In this document: one piece after another, positions 8,507 to 17,607 of the stretch
Numbering within the stretch: position 1 is the stretch's first letter
Layout of the letters: each line of letters begins with the position of its first letter
Assembly (NCBI GenBank): GCA_963812525.1
Contig: CAWEVL010000011.1
Span: forward strand, 1,286,526-1,350,525
DNA length: 64,000 bases
Source: Bog-756 sp963812525
GTDB lineage: Bacteria > Actinomycetota > Acidimicrobiia > Acidimicrobiales > RAAP-2
Direction of reading: 5' to 3'
Notes under the pieces: model-generated
What the model was told of the DNA's origin: nothing
The model's input: the letters and a program-made list of their open reading frames with translations, nothing else
The model's database searches: none
Made by a program: the position numbers and the translations under genes

Positions 8507-8592
8507 CGGGCTCAATCACTTTGACGGCGTCGCCACCTCGGCGAGATAGGAGCCTTGCCTGATTACGAGCTCGCGTCCGGTGTGTCCGAGCG

Positions 8593-9606
8593 TCACGCCG
8601 CCTTGGCGTCCCGGAGGCAGCGAATCTCGCCGTCTCTCAGGCCGTAGTAGACGAGCGTGAGAACTCTGCGGGCGATGGCCACATTCGCCTTGGTCCGGCC
8701 TCGCCGTGCGGCGATGGCCTGGAAGTGCTCCTCGAAGATCTCGCCTCCGTGATAGCGGGCCACCGCCTCGATGGCTGCCCACCGGACCAGGCGTGAGCCC
8801 TGCTTGGTGATGCGGCCCCGGTGAACCTTTCCGTCGGACTCTCGGTGGACAGGTGTGAGGCCGGCCCAGGAGCAAAGGGCTTGCGGGGACTCGAACCGGT
8901 GGACGTCCCCGATCTCGGCCACGAACACCGCGGCGAATACCTTGCCCACGCCATAGATGGCCTGGACGGCCTGGTAGCCGCGGTCGTCCTTGCACATGGA
9001 GTGGATGGTGCGGTCGAGCCGCTCGATCTCCTCGTCGTAGGTGTGGACCAGGTCGCGCAGGACCGCCAACCGATGGTCGAAGGCATCGGGCAGCTCGAGC
9101 GAGTCGAATTGGGCTGACCCACTCTCGCCCCACATGTCGTTGCGCACGGGCAGGATTCCGTTCTTGGCCATCACCGCATGGGCTTGGGCCTTGATCCCGG
9201 TGCGGAGGTTGGACAACTTGTAGCGAAACCGGACCAGCTCTCTGAGCTCTCTGGTCGGCGGCGGAGCGATCCACGCCTCGGCCAGCCGTCCCAGCCGCAA
9301 CAGATCGGCCAGATCCCGAGCGTCCCTCTCGTCGTTCTTCACCCGCCGCTTGCCCCAGTCGTTGCCGTGGGGGTTGGAAAGGTGGACGACATAGCCGTGC
9401 TCTTGGAGCAGGTCGACCGCCCAGTACCAGCCATAGGTGGCCTCGATCACCACGTCGCTGCCTTTCGGCGCTTTGCCCACTTCCTGGGCAAACCAGACCG
9501 GGTCATTGTTGATACGGACACAGTCGATCCGCTCACCCGCCTCGTCCATCCGGTAGATCACCGAACGCCGCCGGTGCAGGTCGATACCCACATATTCTTT
9601 ACCCAT
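8593..9606 (-). CDS. IS110-family transposase, second type
   Basis: 337 residues, apparently intact. The N-terminal DEDD domain shows EYVGIDLHRRR, DVVIEATYGWYW and VKNDERDARDLADLL. The C-terminal Transposase_20 domain shows YGVGKVFAAVFVAEIGDVHRFESPQALCSWAGLTPVHRESDGK and the KQGSRLVRWAAIEAV motif that carries the family serine. It is not a copy of the transposase at 3906; the two are clearly divergent. Noncoding sequence on its 5' side is short (to 9745), while the 3' side has several hundred noncoding bases with strong hairpins, suggesting an IS1111-type layout. The 5' noncoding part also holds GGGGCCTCC (9608-9616) matching inverted GGAGGCCCC further out. Confidence 0.92.
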   Translation of the reverse strand: MGKEYVGIDLHRRRSVIYRMDEAGERIDCVRINNDPVWFAQEVGKAPKGSDVVIEATYGWYWAVDLLQEHGYVVHLSNPHGNDWGKRRVKNDERDARDLADLLRLGRLAEAWIAPPPTRELRELVRFRYKLSNLRTGIKAQAHAVMAKNGILPVRNDMWGESGSAQFDSLELPDAFDHRLAVLRDLVHTYDEEIERLDRTIHSMCKDDRGYQAVQAIYGVGKVFAAVFVAEIGDVHRFESPQALCSWAGLTPVHRESDGKVHRGRITKQGSRLVRWAAIEAVARYHGGEIFEEHFQAIAARRGRTKANVAIARRVLTLVYYGLRDGEIRCLRDAKAA

Positions 9607-9745
9607 AGGGGCCTCCCTCCTTGTGGAACTGCTGTGAAGAGCCCAGTCTCGATCGTGAGAGTGGAACTTTCACGGGGAGCGGAGGCCCCGCTCCTTCATC
9701 GCATCACATCCGGGCGTGTGGACACCGCATCACCCGTTCAAATCG

Positions 9746-10396
9746 TCAGCCCACTCCGATCGTCAAGCTGCTCGTTGATGGATCGAACTGCAGCACAGAG
9801 ATGGAGCCATTTCCATCAGGGTTTCCGTTGCAGATGGAGTTGTACTCCTGCGATGACGCTGCGGTGAGGTTGAGAGTGCCAAACGCGCTCCCTGCATATG
9901 ACCCCGACGAGGTCCCGTTCACTTGGCCGCCGATCGTGCTTACCTCAATCCTGATGTGCGATTTTGAAATGAGAGATTCGCCAGTCCACGCCTCAGCGAA
10001 GTGGAGCATTCCTTCCGGATTGAAGTCGCTGTAGCTGCATCCCCCGATTCCGTTGTAGATATGGTTCATAAATTCGACCTTTGTATCCTTGAGGTGAACA
10101 TTCCCGCTCCCGTTAAACGTTCCAGCGATAGGATTTGGTTGAGGAGTGTTTGAGCTGGGACCGCTGCAATTACTGAGTTGGAGGTCGACGATGGCGATCT
10201 CCTTTAGGCCCCGCTGGGCCTGGTAGGGCAGCGGGGTGAGCGGTGGACTGAAGCCAACGCTGCCACTAACCCGACACCCCAATGTTCCGGTACCTGTCGG
10301 AGTTCCCGAGGCCGAAGCAGTATTGGGCACCGCGAGTACTCCGATACCGCAGAGAGCGAGACCGACCGCGAGGATTAACCTGAAACGGATCACCAT
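9746..10396 (-). CDS. Secreted hypothetical protein
   Basis: 216 residues with a standard signal peptide (hydrophobic core LILAVGLALCGIGVLAV, likely cleavage after ASA). The mature region has beta-rich Ser/Gly/Asn sequence and four Cys (GCRVSGS, LSNCSGP, IGGCSYS, NSICNGN) that could form two disulfides, a typical exported actinobacterial protein. Inspection suggests no enzyme motif. It is convergent with the left side of the IS110 element, and its stop lies only about 140 bases from the transposase start. I do not recognise the family. Confidence 0.65.
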   Translation of the reverse strand: MVIRFRLILAVGLALCGIGVLAVPNTASASGTPTGTGTLGCRVSGSVGFSPPLTPLPYQAQRGLKEIAIVDLQLSNCSGPSSNTPQPNPIAGTFNGSGNVHLKDTKVEFMNHIYNGIGGCSYSDFNPEGMLHFAEAWTGESLISKSHIRIEVSTIGGQVNGTSSGSYAGSAFGTLNLTAASSQEYNSICNGNPDGNGSISVLQFDPSTSSLTIGVG

Positions 10397-10520
10397 TCCA
10401 CTCCTATCTGAGCGTGCACTCTCCTCTTAGGGTCCAGTCTGCTCCTCCGACGCCGGAATGTCACGGGAGCACAACGCCGGGTCGTAGGCGATTATTGACC
10501 ATTCTCGACCAGCACATTGG

Positions 10521-10686
10521 CCCAGTCACCCTCCCCTTCTCGTGACCGGTCGCCTGACCTCTGGACGCTTACGGCTGAGTCCTCGGATCCAACGGGCCCT
10601 CTGTGACCTCAGCCCCAATAAGGCTGAGGTCAGAGCTCGATCTCAGCCCGAGCAGAAGGCCACGGTGGCCGCTGACAACTCGAAGG
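10521..10686 (+). repeat. Dispersed intergenic repeat, copy C
   Basis: This copy contains CCTCAGCC (10607-10614), GGCTGAGG (10622-10629) and a downstream CTCAGCC (10642-10648). The central segment can therefore pair either upstream (7-base loop) or downstream, but not both. It ends with AAGGCCACGGTGGCC and AACTCGAAGG. Confidence 0.75.
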
Positions 10687-10848
10687 CACTCTGCCCAAAT
10701 GTGGGATACCAGACGCCGGCGAGGACGGAAGAGGCGAAGAACGAACGGTGTTGGATTCCCCGGCGAGCGATCCCGAATCTTTCGGTAAGCCGCGGTCCGG
10801 ATCAACCGCGCTTAGCCCTCCCTGTTGGGCTGCCGTCAAGATGGTGGG

Positions 10849-11634
10849 GTGTTGGAGCCGCAGGAACTGGAGCGATTCATCAGGGAGGGCTATCTCGTGA
10901 TTCGTTCCGCCTTTCCCACGGAACTGGCTGTGGAGTGTCAACGCTCGGCGGCCCAGCAGCTGGGCATCGACCTCGCAATCCCGAACACTTGGCGACGGCC
11001 GGTGGTCAGGGGTGTACCGGCTGGGGATTGCTTCAGAGAGGCAGCCAACTCCCCGCTCTTGCTCGACGCTGTCGGCCAGCTGGTCAACCCGGATGCCTGG
11101 CAGGCCCGCCCGAATCTGGGTTCGTTCGTCGTGAGATTCCCCAGCAGGGAGGATCCGGGGGACGCCGGGTGGCACATCGATTCGAGCTTCCAACCACCCG
11201 GCGACCCCCGCTGGTTCGTGAACTTCCGGTCGAAGGAGCGGGCGCTGCTCTTGTTGTGTCTGGTCTCCGACGTGGGGACGGACGACGCACCGAGCCGCCT
11301 GCTCCCAGGCTCCCATCTGGAGATGGCAAGGCTGCTCGCTCCCGCCGGTGAAGTGGGCCTACCCGGTGCCTACGAAGGTCAAGAATCAGAGATCCCACTC
11401 CCGGCATCGAAGCGTGGCGAAGTGTTTGCAACCGGCTCCGCCGGTGATGTGGTCATCTGTCACCCCTTTCTGGTGCATGCAGCAAGTTGGCCTCACCGTG
11501 GTGCGCAACCCAGATTCCTGGCCCAACCACCAATAGCAGTCTCGAACGGACTGGAGTTGGATGGCCCGCTGCATCGGCTTTCTCCCGTGGCCAGAGCGAT
11601 TCGGCTCGGCATCAGCGAGGGGGATCGTCCCTGA
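10849..11634 (+). CDS. Phytanoyl-CoA dioxygenase-family protein
   Basis: 261 residues from a GTG at 10849 (VLEPQELERFIREGYLVI). The Fe(II)/2-oxoglutarate facial triad can be placed: WHIDSSF supplies His and Asp, and ICHPFLVHAAS supplies the distal His, followed by PRFLAQPPIA with the Arg that normally binds 2-oxoglutarate. The N-terminal FIREGYLVIRSAFP is typical of PhyH proteins. In the family, members hydroxylate lipids or small secondary metabolites; the substrate here cannot be inferred. It stands alone downstream of repeat copy C. A TTG eight codons upstream is an alternative start. Confidence 0.8.
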   Translation: MLEPQELERFIREGYLVIRSAFPTELAVECQRSAAQQLGIDLAIPNTWRRPVVRGVPAGDCFREAANSPLLLDAVGQLVNPDAWQARPNLGSFVVRFPSREDPGDAGWHIDSSFQPPGDPRWFVNFRSKERALLLLCLVSDVGTDDAPSRLLPGSHLEMARLLAPAGEVGLPGAYEGQESEIPLPASKRGEVFATGSAGDVVICHPFLVHAASWPHRGAQPRFLAQPPIAVSNGLELDGPLHRLSPVARAIRLGISEGDRP

Positions 11635-11812
11635 CGGCCGCAACTCCGGGGCATGCCCCATACTCCCGGGACAGAGGCCTGCGTCCGGCCGACATCCAGG
11701 CAGACGCCGGGCAGTTACACAAGTAGTGGACTGCCGCCCAGAGCTGAGCCGGTTGATTGACGGCGGCGTCTCCGTATAGCACGATGGCCCCGTTTGGAGC
11801 ACACTAGGAGTA

Positions 11813-13147
11813 GTGAACCGGCCCGTCACTCGCTACGCCATGAGCGGGGACCTCCACATCGCCTACCAGACGTTTGGCGAGGGACCCTTTGACCTGGTCT
11901 ATGCCCCTGGCTTTATCTCTCACGTGGAGATGAACTGGGAACTTCCGTACTGGGCCAACATTTTCCGCCGTCTCTCCCAATTCTGCCGCGTGATTGTGTT
12001 CGACAAGCGGGGCACTGGGTTGTCCGACCGGGTCGGGGGCTGGCCAACTCTCGACGAACGCATGGACGACATCCGAGCGGTGATGGATGCGGCCGAAAGC
12101 GAACGAGCGGCGCTCATCGGGGTTTCTGAAGGTGGCCCCATGTGCATGGCGTTCGCCGCCATCTACCCCGGACGGGCTTCTGCGCTGGTGCTGCGAGGGA
12201 CGGGCCCTCGGTTTGCCGCTGGACCCGATTGGCCCTGGGGGTGGACCAAGGAAGCGGTTGCTCCGCAACTCGATCTCGTCGAGCAGAACTGGGGGACGGG
12301 AACGGTCTTGCCCTTCTTCATCGTGGGGGTCTCAGACGACGAACGAGCGCAGGAGGACACGGGGCGCTTCGAACGCTTTGCGGCAAGTCCGGGAGCAGCC
12401 CGCCAACTGCTTGAGATGAACCTCCAGGTCGACATCAGATCCGTTCTCTCGTCTATCAGCGCCCCGACTCTCGTGATCCATCGAAGCGGCGATTACGTCG
12501 CGCCAATCGAGGGCGGCCGCTACACGGCCGAGCACATCGCCAACGCCACGTTGGTTGAGCTCCCCGGGGACTTCCATCTGAGTGCTCGCCCCGGTGACGA
12601 GGACGAGGCCATGGATCTCGTCGAACAGTTCCTCACCGGCACACGAGGCGACCATGAGATCGATCGTGTGCTCGCCACGGTGCTCTTCACCGACATCGTG
12701 GGCTCGACCGAGCGGGCCTCGACCCTCGGGGACCAGGCCTGGCGTGCCCTCCTGGACCGCCACGACAAGTTGACAAGGAGGGAGATCGGTCGCTTCGGCG
12801 GCCGGGAGATCAAGAGTCTCGGGGACGGGTTCTTTGCTGCCTTCGACGGACCGGGTCGGGCTCTCCGCTGCGCCAGAACCATCACCGAAGAAGCGCACCG
12901 GATCGGCATCGAGGTCCGCTGTGGACTCCACACAGGAGAGTGTGAGGTACGGGACAATGACCTGGCCGGGATCGCAGTTCACATCGGGGCGCGGATTGGA
13001 GGGCTCGCGCAGCCTGGCGAGGTCCTCGTTTCCACGACCGTCAAGGACCTCGTGATTGGTTCGGGAATCGGGTTCCGCGATCGAGGGATTCACAGTCTGA
13101 AGGGCGTCCCTGAACAATGGAAGCTCTACAGCATGTCCGGTGCCTAA
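11813..13147 (+). CDS. Alpha/beta hydrolase-adenylate cyclase (class III) fusion
   Basis: 444 residues with two domains. Residues 1-275 are an alpha/beta hydrolase with nucleophile elbow GVSEGG (Ser105), an acid candidate Asp227 (HRSGDYVAP) and His255 (PGDFHLS). Residues about 287-444 are a class III nucleotide cyclase: LATVLFTDIVGST supplies the first metal Asp, SLGDGFFAAFD the substrate/metal region, and HTGECEV...AVHIGARIGGLA the C-terminal core. Such fusions are common in mycobacteria and Acidimicrobiia and are thought to couple ligand sensing to cAMP. The start is GTG at 11813. A paralog follows about 830 bases downstream. Confidence 0.88.
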   Translation: MNRPVTRYAMSGDLHIAYQTFGEGPFDLVYAPGFISHVEMNWELPYWANIFRRLSQFCRVIVFDKRGTGLSDRVGGWPTLDERMDDIRAVMDAAESERAALIGVSEGGPMCMAFAAIYPGRASALVLRGTGPRFAAGPDWPWGWTKEAVAPQLDLVEQNWGTGTVLPFFIVGVSDDERAQEDTGRFERFAASPGAARQLLEMNLQVDIRSVLSSISAPTLVIHRSGDYVAPIEGGRYTAEHIANATLVELPGDFHLSARPGDEDEAMDLVEQFLTGTRGDHEIDRVLATVLFTDIVGSTERASTLGDQAWRALLDRHDKLTRREIGRFGGREIKSLGDGFFAAFDGPGRALRCARTITEEAHRIGIEVRCGLHTGECEVRDNDLAGIAVHIGARIGGLAQPGEVLVSTTVKDLVIGSGIGFRDRGIHSLKGVPEQWKLYSMSGA

Positions 13148-13373
13148 CCGTCGTCGACCGCCTTGGAGGTAACCGATCCCGAATGGCCTGAACGTGGGTG
13201 GGGGTGTCACCCATCGCCGGGAGAGGGGCGCTCATCGGGCGTGGCTGAACGCTACTTTGATCCGCATGCGGACCGCGGACTCGGCTCACCACGACCAGCC
13301 AAGCCGATCAGATGCCCCTAGGGTCAACGTAACGGTTACCGGAGGGAATTGAGGCAGCGCCAGTCCCCGTTGC

Positions 13374-13706
13374 CTACCAGCGTCGCGACGCCGTTTTCTT
13401 GCCACCGATACCTCCCGTTGTGAGCACATCTTTCCCGGCAGTGGCGAGGCTATTGACCGGATCGAAGCTGACTACCCCGATCGGCGCCGTCGACCCACTC
13501 ACGCAGTTCTGCAAGGCGCTGGTGGATGCCTGATCCAGATAGCTGGTCGTTGTGATGACCCCAGCGAACGACCTGGTCGCAGTGCCTGTTGCTTGGAGTC
13601 CCTGCTCTCCATCGATGACGGGATCAGGCGGCAGGAGGGCATTGACAGAAAGAACCTCTTTCGTGCTCTTGATGCCGTTCGGCCAGTTGATCGTGCTCTC
13701 GAGGAA
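13374..13706 (-). pseudogene. Remnant of an unrecognised gene
   Basis: An open stretch of about 110 codons on the minus strand reads FLESTINWPNG...KEVLSVNALLPPDPVIDGEQGLQATG...TTTSYLDQASTSALQNCVSGSTAPIGVVSFDPVNSLATAG...GGKK and ends in TAG at 13374. It is bounded upstream by an in-frame TGA and has no usable start codon. The amino-acid texture is that of an exported or surface protein, so I read it as the 3' fragment of a deleted gene. The family is not recognised. Confidence 0.35.
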
Positions 13707-13974
13707 TCAAGCGACCTGAGGTCGAGATCATCCCTGGCGCGGGAACAGGGCGCCGGTCATCGATCCTGAGGGGAACACGGTGGCGTTCATCCATGTGGAC
13801 GAAACCACCACCTGAGTCGAGTGTCCCAGTCCCCCAACGTCGGCTGGGGCCACCCCAAGGAGCCACCGAGCGGCACTTCGCGCATCCCAACCATGCCAAC
13901 CCGACCGGGATTCCGGTGCAACGGTTGAGCGGTCGAGGCGGACAGGGGTTCAGATTGCCCAGTACTCTGTCAGG

Positions 13975-15327
13975 GTGCCTTCCAGCACCAGGACTCGCTA
14001 CGCCAAGTGCGGCGACTCGGACATCGCATACCAGCTGCTCGGCGAGGGATCCGTGGACCTGTTGCTCTATACGGGGCTCCTCATCCCGATCGACTGCATT
14101 GACGAAGAGCCGTCCATGGCCCGCTTTGTGCGGCGGCTGGCTGCCTTCGGCCGGCTGATCCGCTTCGACCAGCGGGGTGTGGGCCTGTCCGACCGGGGAT
14201 CGCCGTCGGCCGCACCGACGGGGAGGCACTGGGTGGAGGACGCGCTGGCCGTGCTCGATGCGGCCGGCTCGCAGCGCGCCGCAGTGTTCGCCCCTTATCT
14301 GTCGGCGGCGGAGGGCATCACGCTCGCGGCGATCCATCCCGAGCGGGTGTCGCACCTGATAATCGTGAACGGCGCGGCGCGACTCATGACGGCCCCGGAC
14401 TACCCCTATGGCGTGAGCCAGGCCCGCTTCGATGCCTTGGTGCGGCCGCTGGTCGAACCTGATGCGGTTGAACAGGGCGTGGACATGATCACGATGGTGG
14501 CGCCGGGCGCTGCAGGCGACCCGGCCTTTCGGGCCTGGTTCGACCGGGCTGGCAACCTCGGCGCAACGCCCGTCATGGCGAAGGCGCACTGGGCGGAGGT
14601 GTTCGGTAACGACGTCCGCCCGCTGCTCGCGCAGATACGGATACCCACTTTGGTCCTGCACCGTCAGGAGGTGGCGGCACCCTTCCTCGAGGTCGGTCAC
14701 GGCCGGTACCTCGGGAAGCAGATTCCCGGTGTCAAATACGTCGAGCTGCCCGGCGCGGACGCGCTCTACTGGGTGGGTGACACCGAGCGGATGCTTGGCG
14801 AGATCGAGGAGTTCGTGACCGGAGTCCGGGGTGGGTCGGGCGCTGAGCGAATCCTTGCCACCGTGCTGTTCACCGACATCGTGGGCTCCACCGACAGGGC
14901 TGCGCAACTCGGAGACCGCCGTTGGCGGGATCTGCTCGAACGCCACGACCAGAGGGTGCGCACCCAGATCGAGCGGTTCCGGGGCCGCGAGGTGAATACC
15001 GTCGGGGACGGCTTCGTGGCCACCTTCGACAGTCCCGGTCGAGCCATCGAATGTGCCCTCGCCATTCGAGAGTCGCTGGACATCCTCGACATCGGCATTC
15101 GCGCTGGTATCCATACCGGGGAGATCGAGGTCCGGGGCGACGACGTCGCCGGGATGGCTGTCCACATCGGTGCTCGGGTGTCGGCCCTGGCTGGCCCCGG
15201 CCAGGTGCTGGTGTCATCGACGGTCAAGGACCTCGTGGTCGGATCGAGCGTCGAGTTCGCCGAACGTGGGGAGCACAAGCTGAAAGGCGTGCCGGGTGCC
15301 TGGCGTCTGTTCACTGTGGTGGGCTGA
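13975..15327 (+). CDS. Degenerate alpha/beta hydrolase-adenylate cyclase fusion
   Basis: 450 residues, paralogous to the protein at 11813 along its whole length. The cyclase half is intact (LATVLFTDIVGST at 294-306, TVGDGFVATFD, HTGEIEVRGDDVAGMAVHIGARV). The hydrolase half has lost its triad: gap-free alignment around the elbow puts Tyr108 (AVFAPYLSAAEG) where the paralog has Ser105, and Ala263 (PGADALYW) where it has His255; the acid region HRQEVAAPFL also lacks a clear Asp. I infer that the N-terminal domain has become a binding or sensory module. Start GTG 13975. Confidence 0.87.
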   Translation: MPSSTRTRYAKCGDSDIAYQLLGEGSVDLLLYTGLLIPIDCIDEEPSMARFVRRLAAFGRLIRFDQRGVGLSDRGSPSAAPTGRHWVEDALAVLDAAGSQRAAVFAPYLSAAEGITLAAIHPERVSHLIIVNGAARLMTAPDYPYGVSQARFDALVRPLVEPDAVEQGVDMITMVAPGAAGDPAFRAWFDRAGNLGATPVMAKAHWAEVFGNDVRPLLAQIRIPTLVLHRQEVAAPFLEVGHGRYLGKQIPGVKYVELPGADALYWVGDTERMLGEIEEFVTGVRGGSGAERILATVLFTDIVGSTDRAAQLGDRRWRDLLERHDQRVRTQIERFRGREVNTVGDGFVATFDSPGRAIECALAIRESLDILDIGIRAGIHTGEIEVRGDDVAGMAVHIGARVSALAGPGQVLVSSTVKDLVVGSSVEFAERGEHKLKGVPGAWRLFTVVG

Positions 15328-15638
15328 GGGGCCACCAGGTGACCCGCTGAAAAGCAATCGATCCATTAGAACTCAACCAACCCGGGTTCTTCGACTCCTT
15401 GCCCGGCGGATTATCGAACTTGCCATGGGCGGAGGGGCGGAGGGCCCGCCCGGGAGCGACCATGGAGGCGTGCGAGATCCCCGCCGACCTTGCCGTCTGA
15501 CGATGGTCCCAGGGCGTCACTTCTGCTTGAGGTCTCGGCATAGCCCAGTTTGGGCGCCCCAAACGCTGCCGGGTAGGTAGGACACTCGGCTTGACGCGGA
15601 CTCTCCGCTTGAAAGGAGCAGGACCGCATAACCTCTCT
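15328..15638. other. Intergenic region, nothing recognised
   Basis: No frame on either strand shows a recognisable protein, and no strong repeat copy is present in this stretch. Confidence 0.4.
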
Positions 15639-15930
15639 TCATCCCCGTCTGTCTTCGCGGCGCTCCTTGCGGCGTCGGTGGCGACGCATAACACCAAGTC
15701 CGAACCACACCGAGCTCCGAACACCGCGACGACGATGGTATAAAGCCACAACGGCCAAGAGAAGTTCCAGACCAAGAAGTGAAGTCTGATCCTCTCGGTG
15801 TTTTGAATGATGAAGATCAGAAGCAGTCCGACTCCGATGAGAGTTGCAATCGCTCCGCCACCGAGTCGGGGCCTATTCCTGTTGCCAGGTTCAGATTCCT
15901 GTTGCCAGGTTCAGAATTCAGGTCAGACAT
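15639..15930 (-). pseudogene. LapA (DUF1049)-like membrane protein, frameshifted
   Basis: Starting at ATG 15930 behind a GGAAGGGGG ribosome-binding site, the frame begins MSDLNSEPGNRN and then breaks inside a 20-base tandem duplication. Removing one copy joins it to GGGAIATLIGVGLLLIFIIQNTERIRLHFLVWNF and SWPLWLYTIVVAVFGA, which is the two-helix LapA pattern with the conserved QNTE motif. A second shift near 15715 leads to the basic tail VMRRHRRRKERREDRRG and the stop at 15639, again typical of LapA-domain proteins. The gene is about 95 codons when repaired. It is probably dead, although duplication slippage could restore the first frame. Confidence 0.65.
15875..15914. repeat. Perfect 20-bp tandem duplication
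   Basis: ATTCCTGTTGCCAGGTTCAG occurs at 15875-15894 and again at 15895-15914 without mismatch. Twenty is not a multiple of three, so the duplication alone shifts the LapA-like frame. Confidence 0.95.
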
Positions 15931-16115
15931 CGTGACCCCCTTCCGCAACACGTACGCTCACACAAGCGCCCATGTTCTGTACCAAGCCTAGTGGGGCACT
16001 CGGACGTCGTTCTTTTTGGGATGGGCAAGTGGGAGGTTATGCGGAGCGCTCGATCCTCGCCTGGGCCGAACCCGGGGACTGGCACGTCACGTCGAACCAC
16101 GAGCCGGCGTGTAGT

Positions 16116-17342
16116 TCAGCTCAGGCGTACCTGGAGTTCGCGGACGGCGCCGAGGACGGGGTTGTCGATCGTGAGTCCGCTATGCGTGGGTGGGGCGAGG
16201 ATCTCAATGTCGGTCGTGCGCGCCAGGAGCTCCTCGAACATGATCGCGATCTCGTGGCGAGCGAGGTTCGCGCCCAAGCAGAAATGCGGTCCGCCGCCAC
16301 CGAAGGCGACGTGATGGTTTGGTGTCCGCATGATGTCGAAGCGAAACGGGTCCTCGAAGACTTCCTCGTCTCGGTTCGCGGACGGGTACCACAGGGTGAT
16401 GCGGTCGCCTTCGGCGATCGGGACGCCGCGGATCTCGGTCGGTCGCGTTGCCCGGCGAGCGAAGTACGCAACGGGAGATGTCCAGCGAAGGATCTCTTCG
16501 ACCGCAGGTTTCATCGCGGCGGGATCGGAGCGAAGGCGGGCAAGCTGGTCGGAGTGCTCGACCAGCGCGATAAGCCCGCCGGAGATCGCGTTGCGGGTCG
16601 TTTCACTGCCCGCGATCGTTAGGAGAAAAAAGAACATGTCAAGTTCGGTCTCGCCCAGCTTGGTGTGTTCACCGTCGTCGGTCTCGATCTCGACGGTCGT
16701 GAGAAGGGTCCAGACGTCGTCTTGTGGTGCGGCACGTTTGCGCCGCCCGAGTTCCTGTGCGTATTCGAACATCTGGACCTGGATCGCTAGAAACTCGTCA
16801 GGTGACGCGACATGATCGGCATCGCTGCCGGCCAGTAGTGCTTTAGTGAGACCGAACAGCCATTCGCGGTCGTCAACGGGGATGCCGACGATGTCCACGA
16901 TCATGTGCATGGGCAGCTCGTATGCGACGTCCTGGACGAAGTCGCAGCTACCCCGTTCGAGTGCTCGTTCGATGATCGATATCGCCCACTCGCGGGTGTG
17001 GGCCTCGAGTCGCCCCACCATGCGGGGCGTGAAACCGGCGCTGATCAGGCGGCGCTGCCGAACGTGGTCGCGTCCGTCCATGGTGACGAGCATCGTCCCC
17101 CGCATAGCGGGCTGGATTGCAAGTTGTGGGCCATCGTATGAGCAGAACGAGTCAGCGTTGCGGCTCGCGGCCTGCACGTCGGCGTGACGCGACAGGACCC
17201 AGAAGCCTGGGTCATGCTCGCCGGGAAAGTCGGGCGAGAATGGCTGCCAGTAGACCGGTGCCTCCCGTCGCAACGTCGTGAACAGGTCATGGGGGAAACC
17301 CCGCCCGAAGATCCGCCCGTCGGTCAGGTCGATGTCGTTCAT
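16116..17342 (-). CDS. Cytochrome P450
   Basis: 408 residues, full length for a soluble bacterial P450. The I-helix oxygen-activation motif AGSETT is at 244-249, the K-helix ExxR (EILR) at 283-286, and the haem-binding loop FGGGGPHFCLG has its Cys ligand at 355. The motifs and the extra FGGGGPH spacing resemble actinobacterial sterol or lipid hydroxylases of the CYP124/125/142 type, but substrate assignment from motifs alone is unsafe. It needs a ferredoxin and reductase, neither of which is nearby. Start ATG 17342. Confidence 0.92.
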   Translation of the reverse strand: MNDIDLTDGRIFGRGFPHDLFTTLRREAPVYWQPFSPDFPGEHDPGFWVLSRHADVQAASRNADSFCSYDGPQLAIQPAMRGTMLVTMDGRDHVRQRRLISAGFTPRMVGRLEAHTREWAISIIERALERGSCDFVQDVAYELPMHMIVDIVGIPVDDREWLFGLTKALLAGSDADHVASPDEFLAIQVQMFEYAQELGRRKRAAPQDDVWTLLTTVEIETDDGEHTKLGETELDMFFFLLTIAGSETTRNAISGGLIALVEHSDQLARLRSDPAAMKPAVEEILRWTSPVAYFARRATRPTEIRGVPIAEGDRITLWYPSANRDEEVFEDPFRFDIMRTPNHHVAFGGGGPHFCLGANLARHEIAIMFEELLARTTDIEILAPPTHSGLTIDNPVLGAVRELQVRLS

Positions 17343-17607
17343 GACCGCAATATTGCCCGAAACACGCCAGCCCTGGCTGCTCCGTCCCTAGTTCGGGGCC
17401 CTGCGCTCGCCCGTGCGCCGGCGGTTTTGGCGCCGCCTAGGTGTGCGTCTCCCTCTCTCCCCGACGAGATACCTACCCAAGGTGCGGACCAGATGGCACC
17501 ACTGCCCCCCAACGGCAAATCCGGGCCGGTGAATAACCGCCTCACGCTTCCCGAGACCCATAGGGGTGCCAAGGACCACGGTTGAACCGAGGCCGCCGCA
17601 GACATGA

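Noticed and set aside
9725..9760. Possible tRNA T-loop (CCGTTCAAATCG)
   Set aside because: No cloverleaf can be formed around it and it runs into the end of a coding region.
13624..15165. A 513-codon minus-strand open frame
   Set aside because: It lies antisense to the well-supported hydrolase-cyclase fusion and has no recognisable domain.
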